A stretch of DNA of 64,000 nt from Rouxiella aceris (GCF_012933545.1 NZ_JAADJU010000003.1:62001-126000), one strand, 5' to 3'. Positions 1-8,170 are shown, counted from the stretch's first letter. Made by a program: numbers and translations. Notes: generated from the sequence alone by a model not told the origin.

Positions 1-551
1 AGGCGACGTTCCAGCAACCAGCGTTTGGCCGATTTACCATAGCAATCTTGAAATAACTGGTTGAATTTACGGACAGGCAAATCAAACTCTTCCGCCAGTT
101 CGGTGATTGACCAGGGTTGTAAAAAGTTTTCTTCAATAAAGTCGCAGAATGACTTGTTGCTGGAGATCCTCAGACGAAGTAACGAGGAAAAATAGTGTCT
201 ATCCAGGCTTAAACAATAGACATAACAAAACTGAAGAAAGCTGGGTGCAGATAATTTCGACAATGAAGATAATACTTCGACCACTTCTTTCTCGACATTA
301 ACCTGTTTGACCGTTTCTTTATGTAGCAATGGTTTACTTTCTGGATCCAGTAATTCAACGACTTCTGCATAGAGCTGTTGCAGGTCGGCATTATAAAAAT
401 CCATGGTAACCACATTTATTTTATCTTGTGGGTTTACCAACAGGGTGTGATTGTCAGTGACAATGAGTGCATTGGCGGCTAAAGAATAATGTTCACCCCG
501 GTTTTGCACGGGGACACTGCATTTGGTTATCATAAATCTGATGGCTGGCAT
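1..551 (-). CDS. AraC-family T3SS regulator, InvF/YsaE-like (3' end beyond window)
   Basis: About 183 codons are present, running off the left edge. The reading frame starts at an ATG at 551 and translates without a stop. The C-terminal part visible has an AraC-type helix-turn-helix with key text LAEEFDLPVRKFNQLF and KSAKRWLLERR, which resembles the DNA-binding half of InvF. The family activates translocator and effector genes of type III systems, usually together with a SycD-type chaperone. It is transcribed away from the filament genes that start at 830, sharing a 278-base intergenic region with them. Family assignment is by remembered similarity; the final helices are outside the window. 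Confidence 0.75.
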   Translation of the reverse strand, partial: MPAIRFMITKCSVPVQNRGEHYSLAANALIVTDNHTLLVNPQDKINVVTMDFYNADLQQLYAEVVELLDPESKPLLHKETVKQVNVEKEVVEVLSSLSKLSAPSFLQFCYVYCLSLDRHYFSSLLRLRISSNKSFCDFIEENFLQPWSITELAEEFDLPVRKFNQLFQDCYGKSAKRWLLERR

Positions 552-829
552 ATTTTTCTCACAAATATATTCCTAACTGTGATTTATCTTCTTCTATTAC
601 CCGTTTAAAGCATATCGGGTGATCACCTGACATTGATGAAAATTGTGTCATTTCGGGGCGTTAGGTGAATAAAAAACATGTGTAAAAAAACAGAATATTT
701 TGCAGTAATTCGAAAATATGCATTTCAGCAATTAGCTAATATGGCCTCACCAACTACGAAGGTCGTCAATAAAGAACGCCGGGTTGTTAACAGGAATATC
801 ACACAAATCTACGCAATTAGGAAAATTTT
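552..829. promoter_or_regulatory. Divergent promoter region of the T3SS island
   Basis: This AT-rich region separates the AraC gene from the filament array. It contains a perfect 10-base palindrome GGTGATCACC at 618-627 and an inverted repeat TGACA (628-632)/TGTCA (646-650). These could be regulator sites. No confident -35/-10 pair was assigned. Confidence 0.35.
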
Positions 830-1402
830 ATGAATAACATCAATGTGCAAAACGTAAACAATGTAGCTCAAGTCGGTGGTACCGCAGTTGTTCCTTCAGA
901 GAAAGAAAAATATCTGGTGGCAATGAAGAACCACTCGCTGATGGGACAGGCAATGTGCACCATGGGCGATATGATGCTGCTGTTTACCGAACTGGCCAAT
1001 GCCAAATTCCAGCAGATGTCGAACAAAATGGCCGTAGCCCGCGATGCGCAAAACATGGCTAACAAAGTTGAGATTGCCCTGACCAAACTGGCAAAAGATG
1101 GCGATACCGCAGAAGTCCCTGCAGATGTTATCGAGTATCTGAAGCAAAACAATATCCTGGTCGAAGATATGACCATTGATGAGTATGTTGCCAAACATGG
1201 CACCAGCATGCCAAAAAGCTGTTTGTTATCTATTCAGAAGTCACTGGAGCACACTTCAGGTACCGCGTCTGACTTTGTACAGCAGAGCCAGCTGAAATTG
1301 CAGCAACTGATGCAGAACTTTAACACCGCCGTGACCATGGCCAACAGTATTCAGAGTATGAATGCAGAATCGACGAAGTCTATTGCCCAGTCAATTCGCT
1401 AA
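830..1402 (+). CDS. SseB/EspA-family T3SS filament protein, paralogue 1
   Basis: Protein of 190 residues, about the size of Salmonella SseB. The region around residues 95-125 (PADVIEYLKQNNILVEDMTI) matches the SseB segment VPEDVIKYMRDNGILIDGMT. The N-terminal helix (residues 25-85) and C-terminal helix (140-190) would form the coiled-coil polymerisation core. SseB/EspA proteins build the extracellular filament that joins the needle to the translocon. This is the first of five tandem copies, the most diverged at its N-terminal core, and has no central insert. An AGGA ribosome site lies 7 bases before the ATG. Confidence 0.88.
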   Translation: MNNINVQNVNNVAQVGGTAVVPSEKEKYLVAMKNHSLMGQAMCTMGDMMLLFTELANAKFQQMSNKMAVARDAQNMANKVEIALTKLAKDGDTAEVPADVIEYLKQNNILVEDMTIDEYVAKHGTSMPKSCLLSIQKSLEHTSGTASDFVQQSQLKLQQLMQNFNTAVTMANSIQSMNAESTKSIAQSIR

Positions 1403-1417
1403 TAAGTAAGTAATCGG

Positions 1418-1442
1418 GCGGGCTGGCCCACTGCTGGCCCGC
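1418..1442 (+). terminator. Intergenic hairpin after filament paralogue 1
   Basis: GCGGGC and GCCCGC pair around a 13-base loop in the 76-base gap between paralogues 1 and 2. No T-run follows, so it is more likely an mRNA-stability or attenuation hairpin than a full terminator. Confidence 0.45.
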
Positions 1443-1478
1443 TTATAAAGGAAGTCTTAATTAAAGGAGTTACAAATT

Positions 1479-2051
1479 ATGAGCAATATCTCTATCCAGG
1501 CTGGCAATGATGTCGCGCAAACCTCTGACGCAGGCAACGTTGCATCGGCAAAAGACAAATATCTGGTGGCAATGAAGAACCACTCGCTGATGGGCCAGGG
1601 CATGTGCACCATGGGCGATATGATGCTGCTGTTTACCGAACTGGCTAACGCCAAGTTCCAGCAAATGTCGAATAAAATGGCGGTATCTCGCGATGCACAG
1701 AATATGGCCAATAAAGTCGAAATCGCCATTGCCAAAATTGCCAAAGACGGTGACAAAGCCGAACTGCCTGCCGATGTTATCGACTATATGAGGCAAAACA
1801 ATATCCTGGTTGAGGATATGACTATTGATGAGTATGTCGCCAAGCATGGCACCAATATGCCAAAAACCAGTTTGCTCTCTATCCAGAAAGCGCTGGAGCA
1901 TACCTCAGGTACCGCTTCTGACTTTGTGCAGCAGAGCCAGCTGAAATTGCAGCAATTGATGCAGAACTTTAATACCGCGGTGACCATGGCCAACAGTATT
2001 CAAAGTATGAACGGCGAATCCACCAAGTCTATTGCTCAGTCAATTCGTTAA
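1479..2051 (+). CDS. SseB/EspA-family T3SS filament protein, paralogue 2
   Basis: Protein of 190 residues with the same short centre as paralogue 1 (VEDMTIDEYVAKHGT) but an N-terminus nearly identical to paralogue 4 (MSNISIQAGNDVAQT). From about residue 28 to 105 it is almost identical to paralogues 3-5 in protein and DNA. The C-terminal block from LEHTSGTAS onward is shared by all five. A strong ribosome site (AAAGGAG) precedes the ATG. Role inferred from SseB/EspA: subunit of the filament that joins the needle tip to the translocon. Whether all copies are secreted and polymerise cannot be told from sequence. Confidence 0.88.
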   Translation: MSNISIQAGNDVAQTSDAGNVASAKDKYLVAMKNHSLMGQGMCTMGDMMLLFTELANAKFQQMSNKMAVSRDAQNMANKVEIAIAKIAKDGDKAELPADVIDYMRQNNILVEDMTIDEYVAKHGTNMPKTSLLSIQKALEHTSGTASDFVQQSQLKLQQLMQNFNTAVTMANSIQSMNGESTKSIAQSIR

Positions 2052-2066
2052 TAAGTAAGTAATCAG

Positions 2067-2090
2067 GCGGGCTTTATTTCAGTTACCCGC
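2067..2090 (+). terminator. Intergenic hairpin after filament paralogue 2
   Basis: GCGGG and CCCGC pair around a 14-base loop, at the same place relative to the stop codon as the hairpin after paralogue 1. There is no T-run. It may set relative expression of the tandem genes. Confidence 0.4.
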
Positions 2091-2126
2091 TTGACAGGAA
2101 TCTGTTATCTACAAGGAGTTTCAATT

Positions 2127-2768
2127 ATGAACACTATCACTATTCAAGCGGGCAATGATGTTGCCGCAGCCACTACCGCAAGCAATGCGGTTTCAGAAAA
2201 AGATAAATATCTGGTAGCGATGAAGAACCACTCGCTGATGGGCCAGGGCATGTGCACCATGGGCGATATGATGCTGCTGTTTACCGAACTGGCCAATGCC
2301 AAGTTCCAGCAGATGTCGAATAAAATGGCGGTATCGCGCGATGCGCAGAATATGGCCAATAAAGTTGAAATTGCTATTGCCAAAATTGCCAAAGATGGCG
2401 ATATGACCGAGCTGCCTGCAGACGTTATCGATTATATGCGCGCCAATAACATTCTGGTGGATAACATGACCATCGATGAATTTATTCGGGAAAATGGTAA
2501 TACCTCTGAGGCGTTAAAAAAGGCCGAAGAACGCGGTGGCGATAAGAATTCTTTGTGGGCTGTGGATTATCTGCTGCCAAAAACTGCGCTGCTCTCCGTG
2601 CAAAAAGCGTTGGAGCATACTTCTGGCACGGCCTCTGACTTTGTGCAACAGAGCCAGCTGAAATTGCAGCAACTGATGCAGAACTTTAATACCGCGGTGA
2701 CCATGGCCAACAGTATTCAGAGTATGAATGGCGAATCCACCAAATCTATTGCGCAGTCAATCCGTTAA
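2127..2768 (+). CDS. SseB/EspA-family T3SS filament protein, paralogue 3
   Basis: Protein of 213 residues from the ATG at 2127, chosen because AAGGAG sits just before it; an upstream in-frame start at 2091 would add 12 residues without family support. The ends match the other copies. After the motif ILVDNMTIDEFI it carries about 23 extra residues, rich in charged residues (TSEALKKAEERGGDKNSLW), before the common LLSVQKALEHTS block. The insert lies where the filament family exposes its surface loop, so this copy probably has a different outer face (inference). Confidence 0.88.
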   Translation: MNTITIQAGNDVAAATTASNAVSEKDKYLVAMKNHSLMGQGMCTMGDMMLLFTELANAKFQQMSNKMAVSRDAQNMANKVEIAIAKIAKDGDMTELPADVIDYMRANNILVDNMTIDEFIRENGNTSEALKKAEERGGDKNSLWAVDYLLPKTALLSVQKALEHTSGTASDFVQQSQLKLQQLMQNFNTAVTMANSIQSMNGESTKSIAQSIR

Positions 2769-2803
2769 TAACAAGTAATCATAGGGGCTGGTCTATTGCC
2801 GGC

Positions 2804-2818
2804 ACGCTAAGCAAGCGT
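2804..2818 (+). terminator. Small hairpin with T-rich tail after paralogue 3
   Basis: ACGCT pairs with AGCGT around the loop AAGCA, followed by TTTAATTT. The stem is short, so only partial termination would be expected. Confidence 0.35.
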
Positions 2819-2843
2819 TTTAATTTAAAAGGAATTTTCAATT

Positions 2844-3647
2844 ATGAGCAATATCTCTATCCAGGCTGGCAATGATGTCGCGCAAACCACTGGCGCAAGC
2901 AACGTTGCATCGGCAAAAGACAAATATTTGGTGGCAATGAAGAACCACTCGCTGATGGGCCAGGGCATGTGCACCATGGGCGATATGATGCTGCTGTTTA
3001 CCGAACTGGCCAACGCCAAGTTCCAGCAGATGTCGAATAAAATGGCGGTATCGCGCGATGCACAGAATATGGCCAATAAAGTCGAAATCGCCATTGCCAA
3101 GATCGCCAAAGATGGCGATCAAGCAGATTTGCCACCAGATGTTCTCCAGTATATGCGCGATAACAATATCCTGGTTGATGGCAAGACTATTGATGAATTT
3201 ATCGGCATTAATCAAGATAACATTAAATTTTTAGAAGCCAAGCTGGACTATTTTGAAGGCAAGAGTGGTACGCATTGGACCCATTATTATCAAGATATCG
3301 TTAAAGATCTCGATGAGAAGGGCATTACCATTGATGGTATGAAAGCCAGCGAATTTTTAGAGGCAAACTCTTTTGAAGATACAGGCAAAAGTATTAGTCA
3401 GGACACGGGCAAGAAACTGCTTGAAGCAATGAAAACGCCGCCGACGGTATCGTTACCTAAAACTTCGCTGCTTTCCATCCAAAAAGCGCTAGAGCATACC
3501 TCAGGTACGGCTTCCGACTTTGTGCAGCAGAGCCAGTTGAAGTTGCAGCAGCTGATGCAGAACTTTAACACCGCGGTGACCATGGCCAACAGTATTCAAA
3601 GTATGAATGGCGAATCCACCAAGTCTATTGCCCAGTCAATTCGTTAA
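2844..3647 (+). CDS. SseB/EspA-family T3SS filament protein, paralogue 4 with large central insert
   Basis: Protein of 267 residues. The N-terminal 110 residues and C-terminal 70 residues match the short copies. About 77 extra residues sit between them. The insert includes GITIDGMKASEFLEAN, a second version of the family's own unit ILVDGKTIDEFIGIN, so part of the insert appears to have arisen by duplication of that unit. The N-terminus is nearly identical to paralogue 2. Ribosome site AAAGGAA. It is expected to make a filament subunit with a larger surface domain. Confidence 0.87.
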   Translation: MSNISIQAGNDVAQTTGASNVASAKDKYLVAMKNHSLMGQGMCTMGDMMLLFTELANAKFQQMSNKMAVSRDAQNMANKVEIAIAKIAKDGDQADLPPDVLQYMRDNNILVDGKTIDEFIGINQDNIKFLEAKLDYFEGKSGTHWTHYYQDIVKDLDEKGITIDGMKASEFLEANSFEDTGKSISQDTGKKLLEAMKTPPTVSLPKTSLLSIQKALEHTSGTASDFVQQSQLKLQQLMQNFNTAVTMANSIQSMNGESTKSIAQSIR

Positions 3648-3680
3648 TAAGCAAGCGAGTTAATCGCTAGTCACAGTAGC

Positions 3681-3705
3681 GGCCAGCGCTAACCCTCCGC
3701 TGGCC
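3681..3705 (+). terminator. Strong hairpin between paralogues 4 and 5
   Basis: GGCCAGCG pairs perfectly with CGCTGGCC around a 9-base loop and is followed by AGTTTTAAT. It is the strongest of the intergenic hairpins in the array and could reduce readthrough to paralogue 5 and the downstream translocon genes. Confidence 0.55.
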
Positions 3706-3746
3706 AGTTTTAATCAAGATGTTCATTTAAAAAGGAATTTAAAATC

Positions 3747-4622
3747 ATGAGTCATCTTAATGTACAGACTGTAAATGATGTCACCCGTAATACGTCGGAA
3801 AATAATGTAGTTTCAGAAAAAGAAAAATATCTGGTGGCAATGAAGAATCACTCGCTGATGGGCCAGGGCATGTGCACCATGGGCGATATGATGCTGCTGT
3901 TTACCGAACTGGCTAATGCCAAGTTCCAGCAGATGTCGAATAAAATGGCGGTATCGCGCGATGCGCAGAATATGGCCAATAAAGTTGAAATCGCCATTGC
4001 CAAGATCGCCAAAGATGGTGATACGGCGGAATTACCTGCCGATGTCCTCCAGTATATGCGTGACAATAATATTCTGGTGGATGGCAATACCATTGACGAG
4101 ATGCTTGACGGAAAACTCGAGGAGCTTATTGCTTCAGGGGATGTGGATACTCGTCAGCTTGACTATTTATCCGTGCTTATTGCCTTGTCGAAAGATGGCG
4201 TCGTAAATATTCCACTTGCCGAAAAGGTCAAGCAACTGGAAGACATTATGAACGACTTGGTAGCGAAAGGGATTAAAATTGATGGAAAATCCCCTTGGTC
4301 GTTTTTAATTCAAGACGGCAAGTATCAAGGATCCGGTAAGGGTATTGATATTCCGGTCGAATCTTTTGAAAAACTGAAGGACGTGGTTAAAGGCGAGCTG
4401 AAGAAAGAGCTGGCAGGTTCTGTGCAATTCAAGAAAACCGAGCTGCTCTCTGTGCAGAAAGCGCTGGAACATACTTCCGGTACCGCCTCTGACTTTGTGC
4501 AGCAGAGCCAGCTGAAATTGCAGCAATTGATGCAAAACTTCAATACCGCAGTGACCATGGCCAACAGTATTCAGAGTATGAACGGTGAATCGACCAAGTC
4601 CATTGCACAGTCAATTCGCTAA
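3747..4622 (+). CDS. SseB/EspA-family T3SS filament protein, paralogue 5 with largest insert
   Basis: Protein of 291 residues, the longest of the five. Conserved ends flank about 100 extra residues. The insert again has a unit like the family motif (KGIKIDGKSPWSFL), plus predicted helices rich in Lys, Glu and Leu. The N-terminal signal region differs from the other copies (MSHLNVQTVNDVTRN). It lies directly upstream of the SseA-like chaperone gene, the position sseB would take beside sseA in SPI-2. Confidence 0.87.
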   Translation: MSHLNVQTVNDVTRNTSENNVVSEKEKYLVAMKNHSLMGQGMCTMGDMMLLFTELANAKFQQMSNKMAVSRDAQNMANKVEIAIAKIAKDGDTAELPADVLQYMRDNNILVDGNTIDEMLDGKLEELIASGDVDTRQLDYLSVLIALSKDGVVNIPLAEKVKQLEDIMNDLVAKGIKIDGKSPWSFLIQDGKYQGSGKGIDIPVESFEKLKDVVKGELKKELAGSVQFKKTELLSVQKALEHTSGTASDFVQQSQLKLQQLMQNFNTAVTMANSIQSMNGESTKSIAQSIR

Positions 4623-4693
4623 TCGCCAGGTTTAGTAAAAAAGACGCCAGCGGTGTGCGAAATAATCCAGAAAACCAAGACAGGAAACAAGCA

Positions 4694-5068
4694 ATGAAAG
4701 AATTAAACCAGCTGAAAGAGATGCTCGATAATATGCAAAGACGCCGCCTTGGTGTGCAAAAGCAGATTGCCGAGTTTAAGGTTCTTCAGGGGGAAATTGC
4801 CGGATTATATGCCAGAGCAGAAAGCGATCCGCTGGCGCTGAGTAAATTGCAAAAGCTGGATGCCGTTATGAATGGCGGTGAGCGCAAACTCCATCAGCCG
4901 GTAATTGAGAAAGTGGCAGAGGCGAAAAAAGTGTTTACCCAGTTGGGGCGGCAGATTAAACAACTGCTTCCCGAGCAGCAGGAAAGTAACGACGTCGCCC
5001 CTGCGCCTGAGACGGTGGCCCCGACCCGTGCACCTATTGCCAAAAAACATCGCCGTTCATTTGTTTAA
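4694..5068 (+). CDS. SseA/CesAB-like chaperone of the filament and translocators
   Basis: Small, highly charged, all-helical protein of 124 residues from the ATG at 4694, which has AGGAAA at good spacing; a GTG at 4655 would give 137 residues. SseA of SPI-2 is a similar small coiled-coil protein. The shared pattern is a C-terminal stretch of the type KK(I/V)FTQLxxQIKQL followed by a basic tail (KKHRRSF). SseA binds SseB and SseD in the cytoplasm and prevents premature polymerisation. Its position right after the sseB array supports this. Identity is by pattern and context. Confidence 0.7.
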   Translation: MKELNQLKEMLDNMQRRRLGVQKQIAEFKVLQGEIAGLYARAESDPLALSKLQKLDAVMNGGERKLHQPVIEKVAEAKKVFTQLGRQIKQLLPEQQESNDVAPAPETVAPTRAPIAKKHRRSFV

Positions 5069-5147
5069 TAACGATAACCGGTAAACCAATACCTTATTAA
5101 CCACGGCTTGGAGGGCGTGGATTGGCTTACCGTATCAAGGAGGATTT

Positions 5148-5630
5148 ATGACTTCAAGTCAGCAGCAACCGCATCCAGTAGCAAATAATGACCAACTGGA
5201 GCAATTCTTTGCCCAAGGTGGGGCACTGCGCATGTTGTCCGCCACCTCAGCCGAGGATTTGGCGCAATTGGCAAGTTATGCCAGTCAGCTTTTTGCCGCC
5301 GGTGATTATGCCGCCGCACGCAATATCTACGTGTTACTGACCACGCTGGATCACCGCAATCATGAGTATTTACTCGGGCTGGGGCTGTGTCATCAACGGC
5401 TGAATGCTCATCACGATGCCCTGGATTGCTTTACTCGTGCCGGAGTCAATCGGGTGGCGGATCCTCGCGCGGCATTTTTTGCCGGACTTAGTCTGCGTTT
5501 GCTGGGTTGCGAATCGCAGGCGCATAAGGCCTTTAAGGCAGCCGTGATGACCAGCGGTCAACAAACCGAGTTTCAAGAAATCAAGGAAAGCGCCAGGCGG
5601 ATGCTTGGCAATAACAAGGAAGCAGCATAA
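5148..5630 (+). CDS. SscA/SycD-type TPR chaperone for translocators
   Basis: Protein of 160 residues with the usual length and layout of class II T3SS chaperones. It has a leading helix, then three TPR-like repeats (AAARNIYVLLTTLDHRNHEY, LGLGLCHQRLNAHHDALDCF, AFFAGLSLRLLGCESQAHKA). This family holds the hydrophobic translocators in the cytoplasm. Its stop codon overlaps the start of the SseC-like gene by one base, so the chaperone and its likely client are translationally coupled. In SPI-2 sscA also directly precedes sseC. Confidence 0.88.
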   Translation: MTSSQQQPHPVANNDQLEQFFAQGGALRMLSATSAEDLAQLASYASQLFAAGDYAAARNIYVLLTTLDHRNHEYLLGLGLCHQRLNAHHDALDCFTRAGVNRVADPRAAFFAGLSLRLLGCESQAHKAFKAAVMTSGQQTEFQEIKESARRMLGNNKEAA

Positions 5631-7063
5631 TGACCATTACTTTAGATCGTTCTCTGGCAGCCATTCTGCCCGTTGCAGAATCAGGCGAATTTTCGGTATC
5701 AGCCCGGCCGCAGGCTGAACGACACCCCCAGAGCGCCGCCATCTCCTCTGCAGCCTGGACCGCAGTGCAAACCGCCAGCATTGCCGCCTTGGCGGTTCCT
5801 CGCGCCAGCGATAGCCCGGTTTTACGCGCTCAGGCAGAGGCAGCCCTGGGGAGGATAATGCAGACCCTGCCGGCCACTATTGAGGGAGCAGAAGGTAATC
5901 CATTAAAAAATATGGGGTTAAAACAGCTGGAAGGCGTTGCCGTTGAGCATATGTTTCTTGCGGCAACCTTGATGACCAATGAAATTCTCGGTCAGACGGC
6001 GAAGTCAAAAGGTGCCGTGCTGGAGAAATTGACGGAAAAACAGAATGATATTCGTCAGCAGGAACTTGCAGATTATAAAGCGCAACTGGCAGCCGAAGCC
6101 GAACAGCAGGAAAAAGCCAAAAAAGCCGGCATCTTGGGCGTGGTGTTTGATTGGGTTATCGCAGCGGTAGAAGTGGTGACGGGGATCGCCAAAGTGGTTG
6201 GCGGCATTATGAGTTGCAACCCGATGATGGTTGCCGGCGGGGCCATGGATGTTTTAGCCGGCTCTGCGGGCATTGTTAAAGCCGTCGCCAATACCTTGGC
6301 GTTAGTCGACCCGGATAATGCCGAAAAGTATCAAGACATTGCCGAAAAGGCAGGTTACGTCCAGTTGGGCTTTGAAATTGCCGGTGCGCTGGTTGATGTC
6401 ACCAGTGCGGCACGTAATGCCATTGTGTCTAAAGTGATCCCCAACGTGGCCAAAAAAGTGTTGCAGGAAGGGGCCGAACAGGCACTGAGCGCTGGTATCA
6501 AGAGTGGCTCCAAGGCGGTGGTTACTGCGACTGCACAGCAGATTGGTAAAAAAGTGGCCGCCGAGGCGACGCAACATATTGGTAAAAAATTAGGCGACAA
6601 ATTCTGTAAGGAAGCCATTGAAAAAATGGTTATTGAGGCGGTAGAGACTGCGGCCAAGAAAACGTCGAAAGCCCTGAAAAAAGGTTCTGAAAAAGCGGTG
6701 AAGGAGATCACGGATAAAGTTGTCGCTGAAGTAAGATGGCAGGTGATCACCGCCTTTGCCAAATCTTCCTTTAGTGCGACTAAAATAATGACCAACACCC
6801 GTCAGATAGTGTCGGGCGCGCAAGCGTTGACCAGTGCCGCTATCGAAAAACAGAAAGCGGACCTCAGAAAAGAGATTGATCTCCTGATTTTGGATCAACA
6901 ATGGCAGCAGATGTTTTTCCAATACTATGAGGACCGTAAAAAAGAGATCGTCAAAAAAGTTCGTGAGCTGCAGTCGGATCAGGCGCAGGTCATGGAGGGC
7001 GGTATCCAGGTTCTGAGCCAGATTGCCTCTAATCAGGCACAGATGGCGTCGTCCATGGTGTAA
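5630..7063 (+). CDS. SseC/EspD-like large T3SS translocator
   Basis: Protein of 477 residues, about the size of SseC. A hydrophobic segment around residues 165-225 (GVVFDWVIAAVEVVTGIAKV and the following Gly-rich part) would form the membrane hairpin that builds the pore in the host membrane. Amphipathic helices lie on both sides, and the C-terminal part (VRELQSDQAQVMEGGIQVL) is coiled-coil-like. It overlaps the upstream chaperone gene by one base. Gene order matches SPI-2 sscA-sseC. Confidence 0.85.
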   Translation: MTITLDRSLAAILPVAESGEFSVSARPQAERHPQSAAISSAAWTAVQTASIAALAVPRASDSPVLRAQAEAALGRIMQTLPATIEGAEGNPLKNMGLKQLEGVAVEHMFLAATLMTNEILGQTAKSKGAVLEKLTEKQNDIRQQELADYKAQLAAEAEQQEKAKKAGILGVVFDWVIAAVEVVTGIAKVVGGIMSCNPMMVAGGAMDVLAGSAGIVKAVANTLALVDPDNAEKYQDIAEKAGYVQLGFEIAGALVDVTSAARNAIVSKVIPNVAKKVLQEGAEQALSAGIKSGSKAVVTATAQQIGKKVAAEATQHIGKKLGDKFCKEAIEKMVIEAVETAAKKTSKALKKGSEKAVKEITDKVVAEVRWQVITAFAKSSFSATKIMTNTRQIVSGAQALTSAAIEKQKADLRKEIDLLILDQQWQQMFFQYYEDRKKEIVKKVRELQSDQAQVMEGGIQVLSQIASNQAQMASSMV

Positions 7064-7087
7064 CGGGAAAAAGGAGCCAGGGACGGA

Positions 7088-8170
7088 ATGAGTAACAATA
7101 CCGTTAGTTGTTATCGAATTGCTTATTCACCAGCAACAGACTCGAGTGTTAACGTTCAATCTGCGGATAATTATCAGCAGAAGTTGAATAACCGGATGCT
7201 TGATAGCGGAATTAAAACAATTAACCGCGAAATGGCCGTAGAACTAATGGGGTCGCTGGCAGAGCCTGAGTCTATAAAATCGATTACTCATTGCCTTAAT
7301 TCAATGTTTCCGGCCCTGGCGCTAACTGAAAATGAAGGTAATCAGCTGGCAAATAAATTACAAACGGCGATGGCCGATCATTTTGCCACGACAGAAGGAG
7401 AGCTAACGCCCAGTGAATTTCTGAACTTGATGTTTAAGTATTTAAGCGACCGTCGTAATCTGGAAATACAGCGGGATTTGCAGGTAGTCCCGCTGCTATA
7501 TACACTGATGGTGGTGATTTATAATACGCGAAGTCAAGCTGCAGACCACGACTGGATGGCCAATAAAGCGCAGGCCGTTAACGAACTGGTGCAAGGGATT
7601 GGTACCCTGGGCAGTATCTTGCTGCAAAATGATATTAGTGTTGCGGATAAAAATAGCAAACAAGACGATAAGCTGAATGCGCCAGTAAATAACCGGGCAA
7701 TACAAATACCGACGGCGAATAAAACGGCTGCCGCTTCACCCGCTGCCTTATCCGGTATGGCTTTTATTGTCCCTGCCAGTAAAGATAAAGGAGTGGCAAA
7801 ACAGCTTAATCCGGCTGGCAATAATGCCGCTGCTCCTGTTGCGGGCAGTAACGGATTGTTTATGGTAGCGCAGAAGGCAAAGGATACGATCAATTTGGGG
7901 CATATTCCCCATGAGTTCACGCAACAGGTGAATGATATAATTGGCGTATTCGTCGCAGATAAGCAAATTGATAGCCAGTTGTGTGAAACGCTGGCTGAAT
8001 TAAGCGACGTATGGATGAATGGCATTCAAGCTGCAGTGGATAAAATGCTACAGCAGGAAAAATTGCAGGATCGCCAGGATGCAGAAACAATGCAAATGCT
8101 GGTGAAGCTGTTGGCTAGACTAGCCATGACATTAGACGTGGCGCATACCGTATATAACGGGCCGAGATAA
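7088..8170 (+). CDS. Unrecognised 360-residue protein inside the translocator operon
   Basis: Not recognised. It lies between the SseC-like and SseD-like translocator genes, a place with no gene in Salmonella SPI-2. Residues 1-180 look helical. Residues 190-275 are a low-complexity Ala/Asn/Lys/Pro linker, and residues 280-360 form another helical block (MLQQEKLQDRQDAETMQML). There is no Sec signal and no clear membrane segment. It could be an extra translocator component, a secreted effector or a regulator of secretion order. Codon use is more AT-rich than in the sctRSTU genes, in line with a mobile cargo gene. Confidence 0.8.
   Translation: MSNNTVSCYRIAYSPATDSSVNVQSADNYQQKLNNRMLDSGIKTINREMAVELMGSLAEPESIKSITHCLNSMFPALALTENEGNQLANKLQTAMADHFATTEGELTPSEFLNLMFKYLSDRRNLEIQRDLQVVPLLYTLMVVIYNTRSQAADHDWMANKAQAVNELVQGIGTLGSILLQNDISVADKNSKQDDKLNAPVNNRAIQIPTANKTAAASPAALSGMAFIVPASKDKGVAKQLNPAGNNAAAPVAGSNGLFMVAQKAKDTINLGHIPHEFTQQVNDIIGVFVADKQIDSQLCETLAELSDVWMNGIQAAVDKMLQQEKLQDRQDAETMQMLVKLLARLAMTLDVAHTVYNGPR

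Larger units (their letters stand above)
830..4622 (+). repeat. Tandem array of five sseB-like genes
   Basis: Five complete genes in the same orientation, separated by 75-100 bases. Paralogues 2-5 share an almost identical stretch of about 190 bases in the 5' half, and all five share about 150 bases at the 3' end. Extra central residues are roughly 0, 0, 23, 77 and 101 in order. Long identical blocks in direct orientation would let homologous recombination delete, duplicate or reshuffle copies. Confidence 0.9.

Noticed and set aside
1470-1901. Long antisense open frames opposite the filament genes
   Set aside because: The same antisense frame recurs opposite several copies because the sense DNA is conserved; no ribosome site or family pattern supports it.
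830-4622. CRISPR-like or simple repeat explanation for the tandem array
   Set aside because: Each unit is a full-length gene with start, stop and ribosome site; the repeats are coding paralogues.
7088-8170. Gatekeeper (SsaL/SepL/HrpJ-type) identity for the 360-residue protein
   Set aside because: Length is similar, but no HrpJ or TyeA-type motifs could be recognised and the place in the operon is wrong.
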